A stretch of 64,000 nt of DNA from CAYNFR01 sp964616755 (GTDB lineage: Bacteria > Bacteroidota > Bacteroidia > Chitinophagales > Saprospiraceae), in contig CAZTSI010000001.1 in NCBI GenBank assembly GCA_964616755.1, positions 102,146 through 166,145 on the forward strand. The letters are read 5' to 3'. The notes beneath the pieces were generated by a model, which made no database searches, was not told the DNA's origin, and saw only the letters and a program-made list of their open reading frames with translations. Made by a program: the position numbers and the translations under genes. This document shows positions 44,253 through 53,058 of the stretch, in pieces; within the stretch, counting starts at the first letter, position 1, and each line of letters opens with the position of its first letter.

Positions 44253-45311
44253 ATGGGCTTATTATTGACTTATTTATTTTTGGCTTTATCTATATCATTT
44301 CTATGTTCGATCATGGAGGCGATATTACTCTCTACACCTGTTTCATTTTTGAAAGCCAAAATGGAAAATGGAGATGAGAATGCCGTTTCTATGATGAAGC
44401 TTAAAGATGACATTGATAAACCCTTATCAGCTATTCTCTCGCTCAATACAATTGCTCATACAGTAGGTGCCGCCGGGGTAGGTGCTCAAGCTACCCAAGT
44501 TTTTGGTGAGCAATACTTCGGTATAATATCTGCCGTGTTAACGCTTTTGATTTTGGTCATTACAGAAATAATTCCCAAGACTTTAGGAGCTAACTATTGT
44601 AAGGAGCTCTTGGGTTTTGGCACGAAGGTAATTAAGGGGATGATTTTTATCACTTATCCCATAGTGATAGCCTCAGCTTTCTTGACAAAACTTATTTCAC
44701 GCCCTGAAAAGGAATTGACGACCAGTAGAGAAGAGATTTCGGCTTTGGCGACCATAGGGGCGCAAGAAGGCATTTTTGGTGACAGAGAAAATAGAATCAT
44801 TCAAAATTTAATCAAATTAAAGGAGATTAAGGTAGCTGAGATTATGACACCCCGTATTGTTGTCGTCGCAGCTGATCAAGACATGAGTTTAAAGGACTTT
44901 CTCCAAAGCAAGGATTTGATGAATTTTTCGCGGATACCTATCTTCGCTGCCAATCGAGACAATATTACTGGCTATGTCTTTAGAGAAGTTGTGTTTGAAA
45001 AGTTGGCAGAGGATCAGTTCGATTTGACCCTAAAAGATATCCGCAGAGACATCATCCGTTTTGATGAATCTACAACCTTGTTTGAGGTATGGGAAGAAAT
45101 GATCTTGAGTAAAGAACATATCTCTTTGATACTTGACGAATATGGGGGAATGGATGGCATTGCCACCTTAGAAGATATTATCGAGACCCTACTGGGTTTT
45201 GAGATAGTCGATGAAAAAGATAGAGTCGAAGACATGCAAAAATTTGCCAAGGAAAAGTGGGAAGCAAAGCAGAGAAAGTATGAACAACTAAAAAATAGAA
45301 CTTCCACCTGA
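44253..45311 (+). CDS. CNNM/HlyC/CorC-family membrane protein
   Basis: A 352-residue protein with an N-terminal DUF21 (CNNM) domain of three to four membrane helices (SFLCSIMEAILLS, NTIAHTVGAAGVGAQ, LVITEIIPKTLGANY) and a pair of CBS domains (VAEIMTPRIVVVAADQ, and LILDEYGGMDGIATLEDIIETLLG). The usual C-terminal CorC_HlyC domain is missing; a charged tail ends the protein. The family is linked to magnesium and cobalt efflux. The motif TEIIPKTLG is part of the ion site in related CNNM structures. Confidence 0.88.
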   Translation: MGLLLTYLFLALSISFLCSIMEAILLSTPVSFLKAKMENGDENAVSMMKLKDDIDKPLSAILSLNTIAHTVGAAGVGAQATQVFGEQYFGIISAVLTLLILVITEIIPKTLGANYCKELLGFGTKVIKGMIFITYPIVIASAFLTKLISRPEKELTTSREEISALATIGAQEGIFGDRENRIIQNLIKLKEIKVAEIMTPRIVVVAADQDMSLKDFLQSKDLMNFSRIPIFAANRDNITGYVFREVVFEKLAEDQFDLTLKDIRRDIIRFDESTTLFEVWEEMILSKEHISLILDEYGGMDGIATLEDIIETLLGFEIVDEKDRVEDMQKFAKEKWEAKQRKYEQLKNRTST

Positions 45312-45707
45312 ACAGCGGCATAAACATCCACTATCCCACTTTTTAGTCCTATATAGCCTGTCACAAAAAAGCTTTGAGAGTATCGAATTGCAGCTCTAAG
45401 AAATAATCAAAAGAGTTTTTTTGGGTGGCCAGAAGAAGGCTCATTTCCTTTTGCGCCTCGCAGCATCATAAGCATTCACCATACGCATATCTAGGACTCT
45501 CATCACTTCGGCAATTTTTTGATCTTGCCCAAAAACCCTACTATTGCGTTATTTTTATTGATGATGAATACTTACTAATCTAACACAAGGCTTGGCAATA
45601 TGGCTATTAATAGATAGAAAAAGCTTTGTGATGGACACTAAAAAAGCCGTTCATATATTGAGCATATGAACGGCTTTATAAATTGTATTGTCTAAATGAC
45701 TTATAGA
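45312..45707. other. spacer with a short gene-like fragment and a terminator
   Basis: 396 bp. The minus strand has a stop-to-stop frame of 35 codons (45548-45441) reading VFGQDQKIAEVMRVLDMR, then ending AARRKRK. It looks like the C-terminal end of a protein and may be a leftover. The right end is taken by the terminator of the tonB gene. No other feature seen. Confidence 0.45.
45641..45677 (-). terminator. terminator of the tonB gene
   Basis: A perfect 14-bp stem (45643-45656 with 45664-45677, loop of 7) followed on the minus strand by a T run. It lies 30 nt beyond the tonB stop and probably works in both directions. Confidence 0.85.
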
Positions 45708-46604
45708 TTAACTCTCTAGTTTGAATGTTACAGGCAAGGTATAAAGCACCCGCACTGGGCTTCCTCTTTGCTTACCTGGCTTCCAAGCTTCTGCAAGGTC
45801 GTTCATTCCTTCTACAACCTTTTTAGCTGCTTCTCCGCATCCAGCATCAATATCTCGGACTATTTTCACATCCGTTACTTTTCCATTCTTTTCTACAACG
45901 AACTGGATGTATACTCTACCTTCTACTCCATTTTCTCTTGCAATTGCAGGATACTTTAGGTTCTTATAGAGATACTGAATAAGCTTCTCATCTGAGCAAG
46001 CTTTGTCTTCACAACCGCCGAATAAAGGGACTTGCTCTACGACTTTAAAGATCTCATCGACTTCCTGCTTTTTTGGTGGCGGAGGTGGTGGTGGCGGAGG
46101 TGGTGTCTCCTTTTTAGGTGGTGGCGGAGGTTCATTAAAGACCGTCTCTTCGTCGACGGTTTGATCTTCAAACTCAGGCTGATCTTCTTCTTCGATCTCC
46201 TCTTCCGGCACTTCTTCGATCACTGGTGGTGGCGGAGGTGGTGGCGGAGGTGGCGGCTCAGCTGTGCGAGGAGGTTCAATTTCTATTTCCTCTTCTACCT
46301 CTAGGTTGTACATGGATGTATCTACCACTTTCTCATAAGTGGTCCAGCTAAATCCTAATACCGATAATCCTAGCGATGCTGCTAAACCAGTACGAAAAAG
46401 AACTCCACTGTGCTTGAAAATATCAACATCTGGATACTTTGTTCTTGATTTGAGAGGTTTAGTCGAACCATCAGATTGATATTTTTCATTCAATCCTTCT
46501 TTTGTTCCAAACATGTTTCTCAAAACAAAAACCAAAGCCGCCAAACCTGCGAATAGCGCCAATACTCCTATAAGAACATTGGTACCTGTTAATTCGATGT
46601 CCAT
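45708..46604 (-). CDS. tonB: energy transducer TonB, proline-rich, with two N-terminal membrane helices
   Basis: TonB passes the energy of the inner-membrane ExbBD motor to outer-membrane receptors. The C-terminal 95 residues form the TonB_C domain (LIQYLYKNLKYPAIARENGVEG, GKVTDVKIVRDIDAGCGEAAK). Before it lie two poly-proline runs (11 and 10 Pro) separated by an acidic stretch, spanning the periplasm. Unlike the usual single anchor, there are two hydrophobic segments, residues 8-29 and 68-88, joined by a basic linker of about 40 residues. With 298 residues it is somewhat long. exbB and exbD are not adjacent. Confidence 0.9.
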   Translation of the reverse strand: MDIELTGTNVLIGVLALFAGLAALVFVLRNMFGTKEGLNEKYQSDGSTKPLKSRTKYPDVDIFKHSGVLFRTGLAASLGLSVLGFSWTTYEKVVDTSMYNLEVEEEIEIEPPRTAEPPPPPPPPPPPVIEEVPEEEIEEEDQPEFEDQTVDEETVFNEPPPPPKKETPPPPPPPPPPKKQEVDEIFKVVEQVPLFGGCEDKACSDEKLIQYLYKNLKYPAIARENGVEGRVYIQFVVEKNGKVTDVKIVRDIDAGCGEAAKKVVEGMNDLAEAWKPGKQRGSPVRVLYTLPVTFKLES

Positions 46605-46715
46605 AAGCTCAGATTTTGTTTTTCAAAATGAATAATAGTAGAATTCTCAATTGTGCGTAATAATAGCAATATTCTTTTTATTTCCACGGTAGATTTCGTC
46701 GCCTTTTGATTAAGA

Positions 46716-47078
46716 TTAAAACTTTTTTTTGCACAAACATGTAAATAGATACCCTAAATAGGTGCCAATCATATCAGCGCTAACATCCTTCCATTCAAAA
46801 GAACGATAGGAGGTCAATCCTTGGAGACATTCAGTAAGGACAGCAAAAAAAAGACTAAAAACAATGATCTTAGCTTCACTGTTTGCTATCCCTTGTTCTA
46901 TTGACGCTTTCGCCAAAAGCACATACAGTAGGGCAAATATGCCTAAATGGATCACTTTGTCCAGTCCCTTTATCCAAAATGGTTTCCATATTGGTGGACT
47001 ATCAACCGGTATAAGCAAAAAAACCAACACTAGAATGAAATAGGTTATCGCTGCTATCCGGTACTTCCAATGTGCCAT
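46716..47078 (-). CDS. VanZ-like membrane protein
   Basis: A 120-residue protein with about four membrane helices. The pattern WIKGLDKVIHLGIFALL and FFAVLTECLQGLTSYRSFEWKDVSADMIGTYLGYL (in pieces) fits the VanZ-like family: a conserved D-K-x-x-H, then an E-x-x-Q and a D-x-x-AD-x-x-G. The function of such proteins is not established outside teicoplanin resistance; here it is likely an ordinary envelope protein. It follows gcvH by 55 nt on the same strand. Confidence 0.82.
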   Translation of the reverse strand: MAHWKYRIAAITYFILVLVFLLIPVDSPPIWKPFWIKGLDKVIHLGIFALLYVLLAKASIEQGIANSEAKIIVFSLFFAVLTECLQGLTSYRSFEWKDVSADMIGTYLGYLFTCLCKKKF

Positions 47079-47133
47079 CTACAACTATAGATGTGCTTGA
47101 GACAATAAAAGGTGTGCCCCCTCCAAAAAAATT

Positions 47134-47523
47134 TTAGGCTATTAGATTGTGGTAAGCTTCCGCATCAAGAAGATCCTCTAATTCACTCAGATCTCCAACC
47201 TCCACTTTGATAATCCAACCTGCTCCATATGGATCTTCGTTGATGAGGCCAGGATTGTCTCCTTCGGATTCATTCAACTCGTCATTAAACTCTATCACCT
47301 TACCTGTTACAGGCATAAAGAGATCTGAAGTTGTTTTAACAGCTTCGATCGTACCAAAGACTTCATCCTTGTTGATTTGCTCACCAACCGTTTCAATTTC
47401 TACGTAAACGATTTCTCCGAGTTCACTTTGGGCATGATCAGTAATGCCAATGGTAGCTATATTACCCTCTACCAATACCCATTCGTGTTCTTTTGTATAT
47501 TTAAGATTTGCTGGACTTGCCAT
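47134..47523 (-). CDS. gcvH: glycine cleavage system H protein
   Basis: The H protein carries the lipoyl arm between the P, T and L proteins of glycine cleavage. Lipoyl-Lys63 sits in IEAVKTTSDLFMPVTG, with KEHEWV at the start and EDPYGAGWIIKVEV near the end. At 129 residues it has the typical length. It starts 16 nt after the citrate synthase stop, so both are probably in one transcript with the VanZ-like gene. Confidence 0.96.
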   Translation of the reverse strand: MASPANLKYTKEHEWVLVEGNIATIGITDHAQSELGEIVYVEIETVGEQINKDEVFGTIEAVKTTSDLFMPVTGKVIEFNDELNESEGDNPGLINEDPYGAGWIIKVEVGDLSELEDLLDAEAYHNLIA

Positions 47524-47539
47524 GTTTATACGATGCTTT

Positions 47540-48844
47540 TTATTTATTGACGAATTTTCTTACCCAATCTAAGGTAACTGACTTTGGTCTTTCGAGCGGA
47601 AAACCTAGTGCTCGGGACCAACATAAGGCTGCCATCGTACCTAAGGCTCTAGATACCCCAAATAATACAGTATAGTAATTATACTCTTTCATTCCATAAT
47701 GCACCAATAATGCGCCTGAATGGGCGTCGACATTAGGCCATGGGTTTTTAACCTTACCTGTCGCTTGCAAAATTTCTGGCACGACTTCAAACAAGTGCCA
47801 AACGACTTGAACAATACTACTATCCTTTAGATGCGCCTCGGCAAATTTTTTCTGCGCCATAAACCTTGGATCTGGTTGACGCAACACCGCATGACCATAG
47901 CCCGGTATAACTTTCCCTTGCATAAGGGTTTGTTTCACATATTCGCCTATTTGATCTTTGGAAGGAGAATCAGTTTTTAAATCTTCGATCATCTCAAAAA
48001 TAAACTTAATCACTTCTTGATTCGCCAAGCCATGTAAAGGGCCAGCTAGCGCATTTATTCCCGCAGCAAAGGACAAGTAGGCGCTGCTTAAGGTTGAACC
48101 CACTAGGTGGGTGGCATGTGCGCTAGCATTACCTCCTTCATGATCGGCATGAATGGTCATATACAAACGCATCAAGCTCATGAATTCGGCATCTCCAAAC
48201 CCAAGCTTATGCGCATAGTTGCCAGACCAATCCATTCCTTTGAGGCCTTCTAATTGTCGATTATTATGAAAAGATTTTCGGTATATATAAGCGGCCACAG
48301 AAGGAACTTTTGCAATAAGATTCATCGCATCTTCATAGGTGGCATCCCAATAATCATTCTTGCTCATTCCTTCAGCATACCGCGCACTAAAAACGCTCTC
48401 CGACTCTAGTGCAGTCATCGCTGCTGAAAATTGTGACATCGGATGACTATCTTGCGGAAAGGCATCTAAAATCTGTTGAATGGATGTTGGCAAATCTCCT
48501 CTCTTTTCCCATTCTTGACTTAACCAATCTACATCCTCTTGCCTTGGAATTTCGTCCACTAACATCAACCAAAACAATCCCTCAGGAAGAGGAGAGTTAT
48601 CTCCCTTTCGGGTCGGCAATAATTCTTCCAATTGTTCGATAGAATAACCTCTAAAGGTTATACCCTTATTAGCGTCAAGGTCTGAGGTTTCCCATAAGAT
48701 ACTTTTTATACCTCGCATGCCTCCAAAAATTTGAGACAAGGTGACTTCATCCGCCTTCAGATTTCCATGCTCTTGAAGAAGTGTTTTGATTTCTGAGCGG
48801 ATGGCGTCCGACTTTTTCTTAAATTTTTCTTTTAATCTATCCAT
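47540..48844 (-). CDS. gltA: citrate synthase
   Basis: Citrate synthase condenses acetyl-CoA and oxaloacetate at the entry of the TCA cycle. Catalytic His motifs are HADHEGGNASAHATHLVGS and PGYGHAVLRQPDPR, and the catalytic Asp lies in NVDAHSGALLVHYGM. The sequence is of the longer type resembling the mitochondrial enzyme, not the short gltA type. I start at ATG 48844 (MDRLKEKFKKKS, 434 residues); the frame is open to 48889, but the extra residues do not look homologous. Confidence 0.94.
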   Translation of the reverse strand: MDRLKEKFKKKSDAIRSEIKTLLQEHGNLKADEVTLSQIFGGMRGIKSILWETSDLDANKGITFRGYSIEQLEELLPTRKGDNSPLPEGLFWLMLVDEIPRQEDVDWLSQEWEKRGDLPTSIQQILDAFPQDSHPMSQFSAAMTALESESVFSARYAEGMSKNDYWDATYEDAMNLIAKVPSVAAYIYRKSFHNNRQLEGLKGMDWSGNYAHKLGFGDAEFMSLMRLYMTIHADHEGGNASAHATHLVGSTLSSAYLSFAAGINALAGPLHGLANQEVIKFIFEMIEDLKTDSPSKDQIGEYVKQTLMQGKVIPGYGHAVLRQPDPRFMAQKKFAEAHLKDSSIVQVVWHLFEVVPEILQATGKVKNPWPNVDAHSGALLVHYGMKEYNYYTVLFGVSRALGTMAALCWSRALGFPLERPKSVTLDWVRKFVNK

Positions 48845-48969
48845 TGGAATCTTACGGTTTACTAGGTGCTGCGAAAATAAGCTTAGCAATGATAAAATGT
48901 AGGTTAATGAAAAATGTTTTTGCTAAAAGTTGTTATGACAAGCTATTTTTAGCAATCTAAACGGTAATC

Positions 48970-49560
48970 ATGTTCATAATTAACGGAATATTAGTGCATC
49001 CCGAACTGTTTAGCCAGCAGTTTGTCTGTAATCTGAGCAAATGTAAAGGGGCGTGTTGTTGGGAAGGAGACTATGGCGCACCAGTCACAAAAGAAGAGCT
49101 TGAAATTATGGAACAGGAAGTTCATCAACTCCTACCCCTGCTTCCTGAAGCGTCACAAGAACGTATTAGAGCACAAGGGGTTTGTACCTATGATAGCCAT
49201 TATAAGGATTTAGTCACCCCTCTGATGCCTAATGGTGCCTGCGCCTTCTTATTGTATGATGAGATTGGTATAGCTAAGTGTGGTTGGGAAAAAGCACATG
49301 AATTACAATTAACCAGCTTTAAAAAACCCATAAGTTGCCATCTTTATCCCGTAAGAGCCAAGATAGATAAACAAATTAGCATGACCGAGCTGCGATATGA
49401 CGTGTGGAATATCTGTAGCGCGGCCTGCACTTTAGGCGTTCAGCTACAAATGCCCGTCTTTAGATTCGTATCACAAGCAATTATCCGCCAATATGGGCAA
49501 GATTTTTACGAGCAAATGGAACAAATATTCAGCGATTATTTTGGCAATAAACAAGATTGA
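48970..49560 (+). CDS. DUF3109 cysteine-rich protein
   Basis: A 196-residue protein with many cysteines: 20, 25, 29 and 30 near the start (FVCNLSKCKGACCWEGDYG), then further ones at GVCTYD, NGACAF, KCGW, SCHLYP and ICSAAC. The pattern and PISCHLYPVR mark DUF3109, related to YkgJ-type putative zinc or iron-sulfur proteins. The function is unknown; a metal-binding role is inference from the cysteines. It diverges from citrate synthase and is followed by a separate promoter. Confidence 0.88.
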   Translation: MFIINGILVHPELFSQQFVCNLSKCKGACCWEGDYGAPVTKEELEIMEQEVHQLLPLLPEASQERIRAQGVCTYDSHYKDLVTPLMPNGACAFLLYDEIGIAKCGWEKAHELQLTSFKKPISCHLYPVRAKIDKQISMTELRYDVWNICSAACTLGVQLQMPVFRFVSQAIIRQYGQDFYEQMEQIFSDYFGNKQD

Positions 49561-49567
49561 AACTTGA

Positions 49568-49599
49568 TTTGATATTAGACACCAAAGATGCTACCTTTG
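49568..49599 (+). promoter_or_regulatory. promoter TTTG-N20-TACCTTTG
   Basis: TTTG (49568-49571), 20 nt, TACCTTTG (49592-49599). It drives the PpiD-like gene with a leader of about 85 nt. Confidence 0.75.
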
Positions 49600-49691
49600 C
49601 GCAACTTTTTTGGAATCGATAATTTTTCAGACATACAGAAGGTCGTAAAATAAGAACTACACCGTCCTTCCGACTAAAAACAAACAATCTT

Positions 49692-51809
49692 ATGGCATTA
49701 ATAGGAAAAATCAGAAACAACATGTGGTTCGTGTTTGTACTGATAGCTTTAGCAACTGTCGCTTTTATCCTTATGGACGCCATGGGCCCCGGTGGCGGTG
49801 GTGTTAGCCCAAATACTCCGATTGGCAGTATTGGTGGAAATAAAATCAAACAAATGGATTTTGAGAGATCTTATCAAAGTCTTTTTGCCAATGCACAAAA
49901 TCCACACGCTAGTCGAGCACAACTATGGAATTATTTTGTGGAAAAGAGCATCTTAGAAGATCAATCTGACGATCTTGGTCTCTCTGTGGGTGTTGAAGAG
50001 TTAAAGGATCTTCAATTTGGACAAAACCTGAGCCCCATCATCTATCAGAATTTTATGAATCCGCAGACCGGTCAATTAGATGTAGCTCAGTTAGGTCAGA
50101 TTCGTCAGGCCATTGAAACGAATACATTTAGTAATCCAGCCTTACGTCAATATTGGGCAGAACAAGAGAAACAAATCATCAAGGCTCAGCTAGAAAATAA
50201 ACTGTCAAATCTTGTGGCCAAATCGATGTATACTCCTAATTGGTTGGCCGAAACGGTATATAACGAAGAAAACAGTACAGTAGATCTGGCGGTTGTCAAA
50301 ATACCATTTGATAAAATACCTGCTGGTGACATTCAAGTGACAGACAAAGATATACTGAACTATATCCAAGAGAACAAAACTCAGTTTCAGACAAAGGAGG
50401 AGAAGCGTATTGCAGAATATGTCACCTTTCAAGTGTTACCTACCGCTGCAGATACAGCTAGTTGGCGCGAACGTATGAATATAATTATTGAGGGTTTTAG
50501 AGAAACTATAAATGACTCTTCATATGCCCTGGCAAACGGCGGCTTTTATCAACCCTATTTTGCTAAAGTTGAAGAAATAGAAGAAAGTTATCAAGATAAA
50601 ATCGGGGAATATGAGATAGGTGGCGTTTATGGCCCCTATCAGTTATATAATAGCTTTCAGGCTGTAAAACTTGTTGATAAGCAAATTGTACCTGACTCTG
50701 TCAATGCAGCCCATATTCTACGCAGAACCACACCAGGCAATGCCGCCGAATTAGCAGAAGCTAACAGGTTGGCCGACAGTCTTTTGACAGTGTTAATCAA
50801 GGATAAAACAATGTTTGACACCTTAGCCAAAAATTTTAGCCAGGACTTCAGCAATTCGGCAACAGGAGGCGATCTTGGCACCTTTGGTCAGGGAGCCATG
50901 TTAAGAGAATTTAATGACGTCTGTTTTTTGACTGGAACAAAACGTGGAATATATAAGGTACAAACACAATTCGGGGTGCACCTTGTATATGTCAAGGATC
51001 AAAAATTCGAAACTCGCGAGGTGAAATACAAACTAGCCTATGTGAATGTCCCTATTATTCCTACAAAAGAAACGCAAGACGTAGCATATCAAAAAATGCT
51101 CGAATTGATCAGTACATATCCATACCTTGATGGACTACGCACGGCTATTGGAGCTGATCCATCCTTGACTATCAAGGAAAGTAATCTTTTAGGACTAAAT
51201 GATTACCAAATTGCCTCTTTGCCAGATGGTAACACTTCACGCGATATCGTAAAATGGTTGTTTGAAGAAGATAGTGAAGTCAACCAAGTCTCTCCTACTG
51301 TTTATTCATATAACGATCCAGTAAATTACTTTACGAATCAATACCTCATCGCAGGCTTATCTAAAATTATTAAATCAGGCCTTCCATCTGCTTCTGATCT
51401 AAGAAATACAGTAGAATTTGCTGTACTAAATAAATTGAAGGCAGAAAAGGCGCGTAGTTCGATCAGCTCCAAAGACCTAAATAGTATTGCTAATCAATAT
51501 AGCGTGAGTGTAGATACATTTACATCAATCAACTTATTGAACACATTTGTGGCAGGCATAGGCAATGAGCCAGGTGTAATAGGTGCAGCCTTTGGCAAAA
51601 ATGAGGGTGATATTTCGGCTCCAATAGTGGGCAATAGCGGTGTTTTTGTTGTGAAAACATTGACCAAGAATCAAGCGGGCAGTCCTAGTAATATCACATT
51701 TTTGAAGCAGACCGTAAATAATAGATCGCGTTCAGCGGTTCCTGCGGGGCTTATAGAATCGTTAAAATCTAAGTTGAAGATTACCGATAATCGCTCTAAG
51801 TTTTATTAA
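49692..51809 (+). CDS. PpiD/SurA-N-like periplasmic peptidyl-prolyl isomerase
   Basis: A 705-residue membrane-anchored foldase. One membrane helix at about 10-30 (NMWFVFVLIALATVAFILM), then a SurA-N-type chaperone domain. A parvulin (rotamase) domain lies at about 337-442 (VNAAHILRR, MFDTLAKNFSQDFSNSATGGDLGTFGQGAMLREF in pieces, TQFGVHLVYV), and a second degenerate unit toward the C terminus. This is the layout of PpiD, which helps outer-membrane proteins fold after export. It has its own promoter and a terminator, so it is a single-gene unit. Confidence 0.9.
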   Translation: MALIGKIRNNMWFVFVLIALATVAFILMDAMGPGGGGVSPNTPIGSIGGNKIKQMDFERSYQSLFANAQNPHASRAQLWNYFVEKSILEDQSDDLGLSVGVEELKDLQFGQNLSPIIYQNFMNPQTGQLDVAQLGQIRQAIETNTFSNPALRQYWAEQEKQIIKAQLENKLSNLVAKSMYTPNWLAETVYNEENSTVDLAVVKIPFDKIPAGDIQVTDKDILNYIQENKTQFQTKEEKRIAEYVTFQVLPTAADTASWRERMNIIIEGFRETINDSSYALANGGFYQPYFAKVEEIEESYQDKIGEYEIGGVYGPYQLYNSFQAVKLVDKQIVPDSVNAAHILRRTTPGNAAELAEANRLADSLLTVLIKDKTMFDTLAKNFSQDFSNSATGGDLGTFGQGAMLREFNDVCFLTGTKRGIYKVQTQFGVHLVYVKDQKFETREVKYKLAYVNVPIIPTKETQDVAYQKMLELISTYPYLDGLRTAIGADPSLTIKESNLLGLNDYQIASLPDGNTSRDIVKWLFEEDSEVNQVSPTVYSYNDPVNYFTNQYLIAGLSKIIKSGLPSASDLRNTVEFAVLNKLKAEKARSSISSKDLNSIANQYSVSVDTFTSINLLNTFVAGIGNEPGVIGAAFGKNEGDISAPIVGNSGVFVVKTLTKNQAGSPSNITFLKQTVNNRSRSAVPAGLIESLKSKLKITDNRSKFY

Positions 51810-51829
51810 AAATGTTTAACTCGAGTAAC

Positions 51830-51868
51830 AAAGGGTCAAGGAAGAACTTCTTTGACCCTTTATTTTTG
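51830..51868 (+). terminator. terminator after the PpiD-like gene, overlapping a possible -7 box
   Basis: A 15-bp stem with one G-T pair (51830-51844 with 51847-51861) and a 2-nt loop, then TATTTTTG. The same last 8 bases (51861-51868) match the TAnnTTTG promoter box and lie 4 nt before the ATG of the next gene. Confidence 0.8.
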
Positions 51869-51872
51869 TAAC

Positions 51873-52478
51873 ATGAAGATAATTGTTAGCCTCAGTATTA
51901 TCATTTGGTTGTTAGCTTGTCAGAAAGCTAGTTTGACCGAAATAAAATTAAATCGCTCTAACGGAAAATTAGCCCAACAATACATGGTAGACCAATACTC
52001 GCTTATTCAAGGCGAGCTTATTACTTATTACGAAGATGGAGTTAGAGTCTTTGAAAAAGCGCAATATCGAGATAGCCTATTGCATGGTTCAAGAGAATTG
52101 TATTTTATCACTGGGCAAATAGAAATAAAAGAAATCTACGATACTGGCGTTCTTGTCGATACGGTTGTAGTGTATTATCCGAGCGGAAAGATCAAAAAGA
52201 AGAGCGCATATGATAAAGGAGTGCTCAGCGGGATAGTGATCCGCTATTACGAAAATGGTCAAGAATTTGAGCGAGTGCAATTCGAAAAGAATCGAGAGAA
52301 CGGCCCCTTCAAGGAGTTTCACCCCAACGGAGCATTGCGCTGGGACGGTCAGTATTTAGACGGCAATAAAGAGTTCGGCGAATTAAGCCAATACGATAGC
52401 TCCGGAGTGTTGATAAAAAAGATGTATTGTGATAGCGTAGGCGTGTGTCGGACGACTTGGTCTATAACACAACAATAA
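51873..52478 (+). CDS. YwqK/MORN-like repeat lipoprotein
   Basis: A lipoprotein (MKIIVSLSIIIWLLACQK, lipidated Cys16) made of repeated MORN-variant units: LIQGELITYYEDGVRVFE, LLHGSRELYFITGQIEIK, VLVDTVVVYYPSGKIKKK, VLSGIVIRYYENGQEFER, ENGPFKEFHPNGALRWDG. Such proteins are labelled toxin-antitoxin YwqK family, but the antitoxin role is doubtful for a secreted form. I chose ATG 51873 since it gives a perfect lipoprotein signal; the frame is open to 51852 within the terminator stem. Confidence 0.8.
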   Translation: MKIIVSLSIIIWLLACQKASLTEIKLNRSNGKLAQQYMVDQYSLIQGELITYYEDGVRVFEKAQYRDSLLHGSRELYFITGQIEIKEIYDTGVLVDTVVVYYPSGKIKKKSAYDKGVLSGIVIRYYENGQEFERVQFEKNRENGPFKEFHPNGALRWDGQYLDGNKEFGELSQYDSSGVLIKKMYCDSVGVCRTTWSITQQ

Positions 52479-52606
52479 AAAAGGCGAAGACTCATATTTA
52501 TTGGGATATCCGTCTTATAAGAACTAAAAGACATCTCCTCTCGCCGAACTATAGATGAATATTCGCCGGCTATCTACCATAAAATTAGATCAAAGTCTTT
52601 TACATG

Positions 52607-53041
52607 CTATTCCAAAACCCTTCGTACAACCTTCACTTTTTGAACTCTTAAATCTAATGCGGCGTTTGTTTCAGAAAAATACGTGATACGATACGAGAGT
52701 TTGTCATCTACTAATTCTACAATGCCATATCCATTCTTTTTGCGCTGACTAGTATGATGTGACTCGACTCGCCCGTCCTCTATATCCTGGATAATCTGTT
52801 TTAAACGATAAATTGCATTTTCCTTTGAGATAGATTCCGTTTGCCCTTTATGTATCCATTCAATAGATTCATCGAGCTTGTGGATGATACTGTGTACAAT
52901 TTCTTTAGGAATAGAATCTGTCAAGTGTATCATCAAACTGAACATTAGACATACTGACTGCATTACAACTAATTTATGTGAACGAGTAAGTAGCTCTGCT
53001 ATATAGGTGGATGTTTTGTTGAATGTTCCTAAAACTGTCAT
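52607..53041 (-). CDS. hypothetical protein
   Basis: A 144-residue frame. The N-terminal 40 residues have a hydrophobic patch (VVMQSVCLMFSLMIHL); the rest is a charged helical segment (KEIVHSIIHKLDESIEWIHKGQTESISKENAIYRLKQIIQDIEDG in pieces) and a beta-like C-terminal part (GYGIVELVDDKLSYRITYFSE). Composition is protein-like and the gene diverges from gpmI with 17 nt between starts. A start at the later Met27 is possible. I recognise no family. Confidence 0.55.
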   Translation of the reverse strand: MTVLGTFNKTSTYIAELLTRSHKLVVMQSVCLMFSLMIHLTDSIPKEIVHSIIHKLDESIEWIHKGQTESISKENAIYRLKQIIQDIEDGRVESHHTSQRKKNGYGIVELVDDKLSYRITYFSETNAALDLRVQKVKVVRRVLE

Positions 53042-53058
53042 ATATAGGCTAATATTGT

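Noticed and set aside
44156..44377. Plus-strand frame of 73 codons before the CNNM/CorC gene
   Set aside because: It lies across the promoter and the start of the real gene in another frame and has no protein-like pattern.
46032..46304. Plus-strand frame of 90 codons rich in Trp and Arg
   Set aside because: It is the antisense of the proline and acidic codons of tonB; the composition is an artefact.
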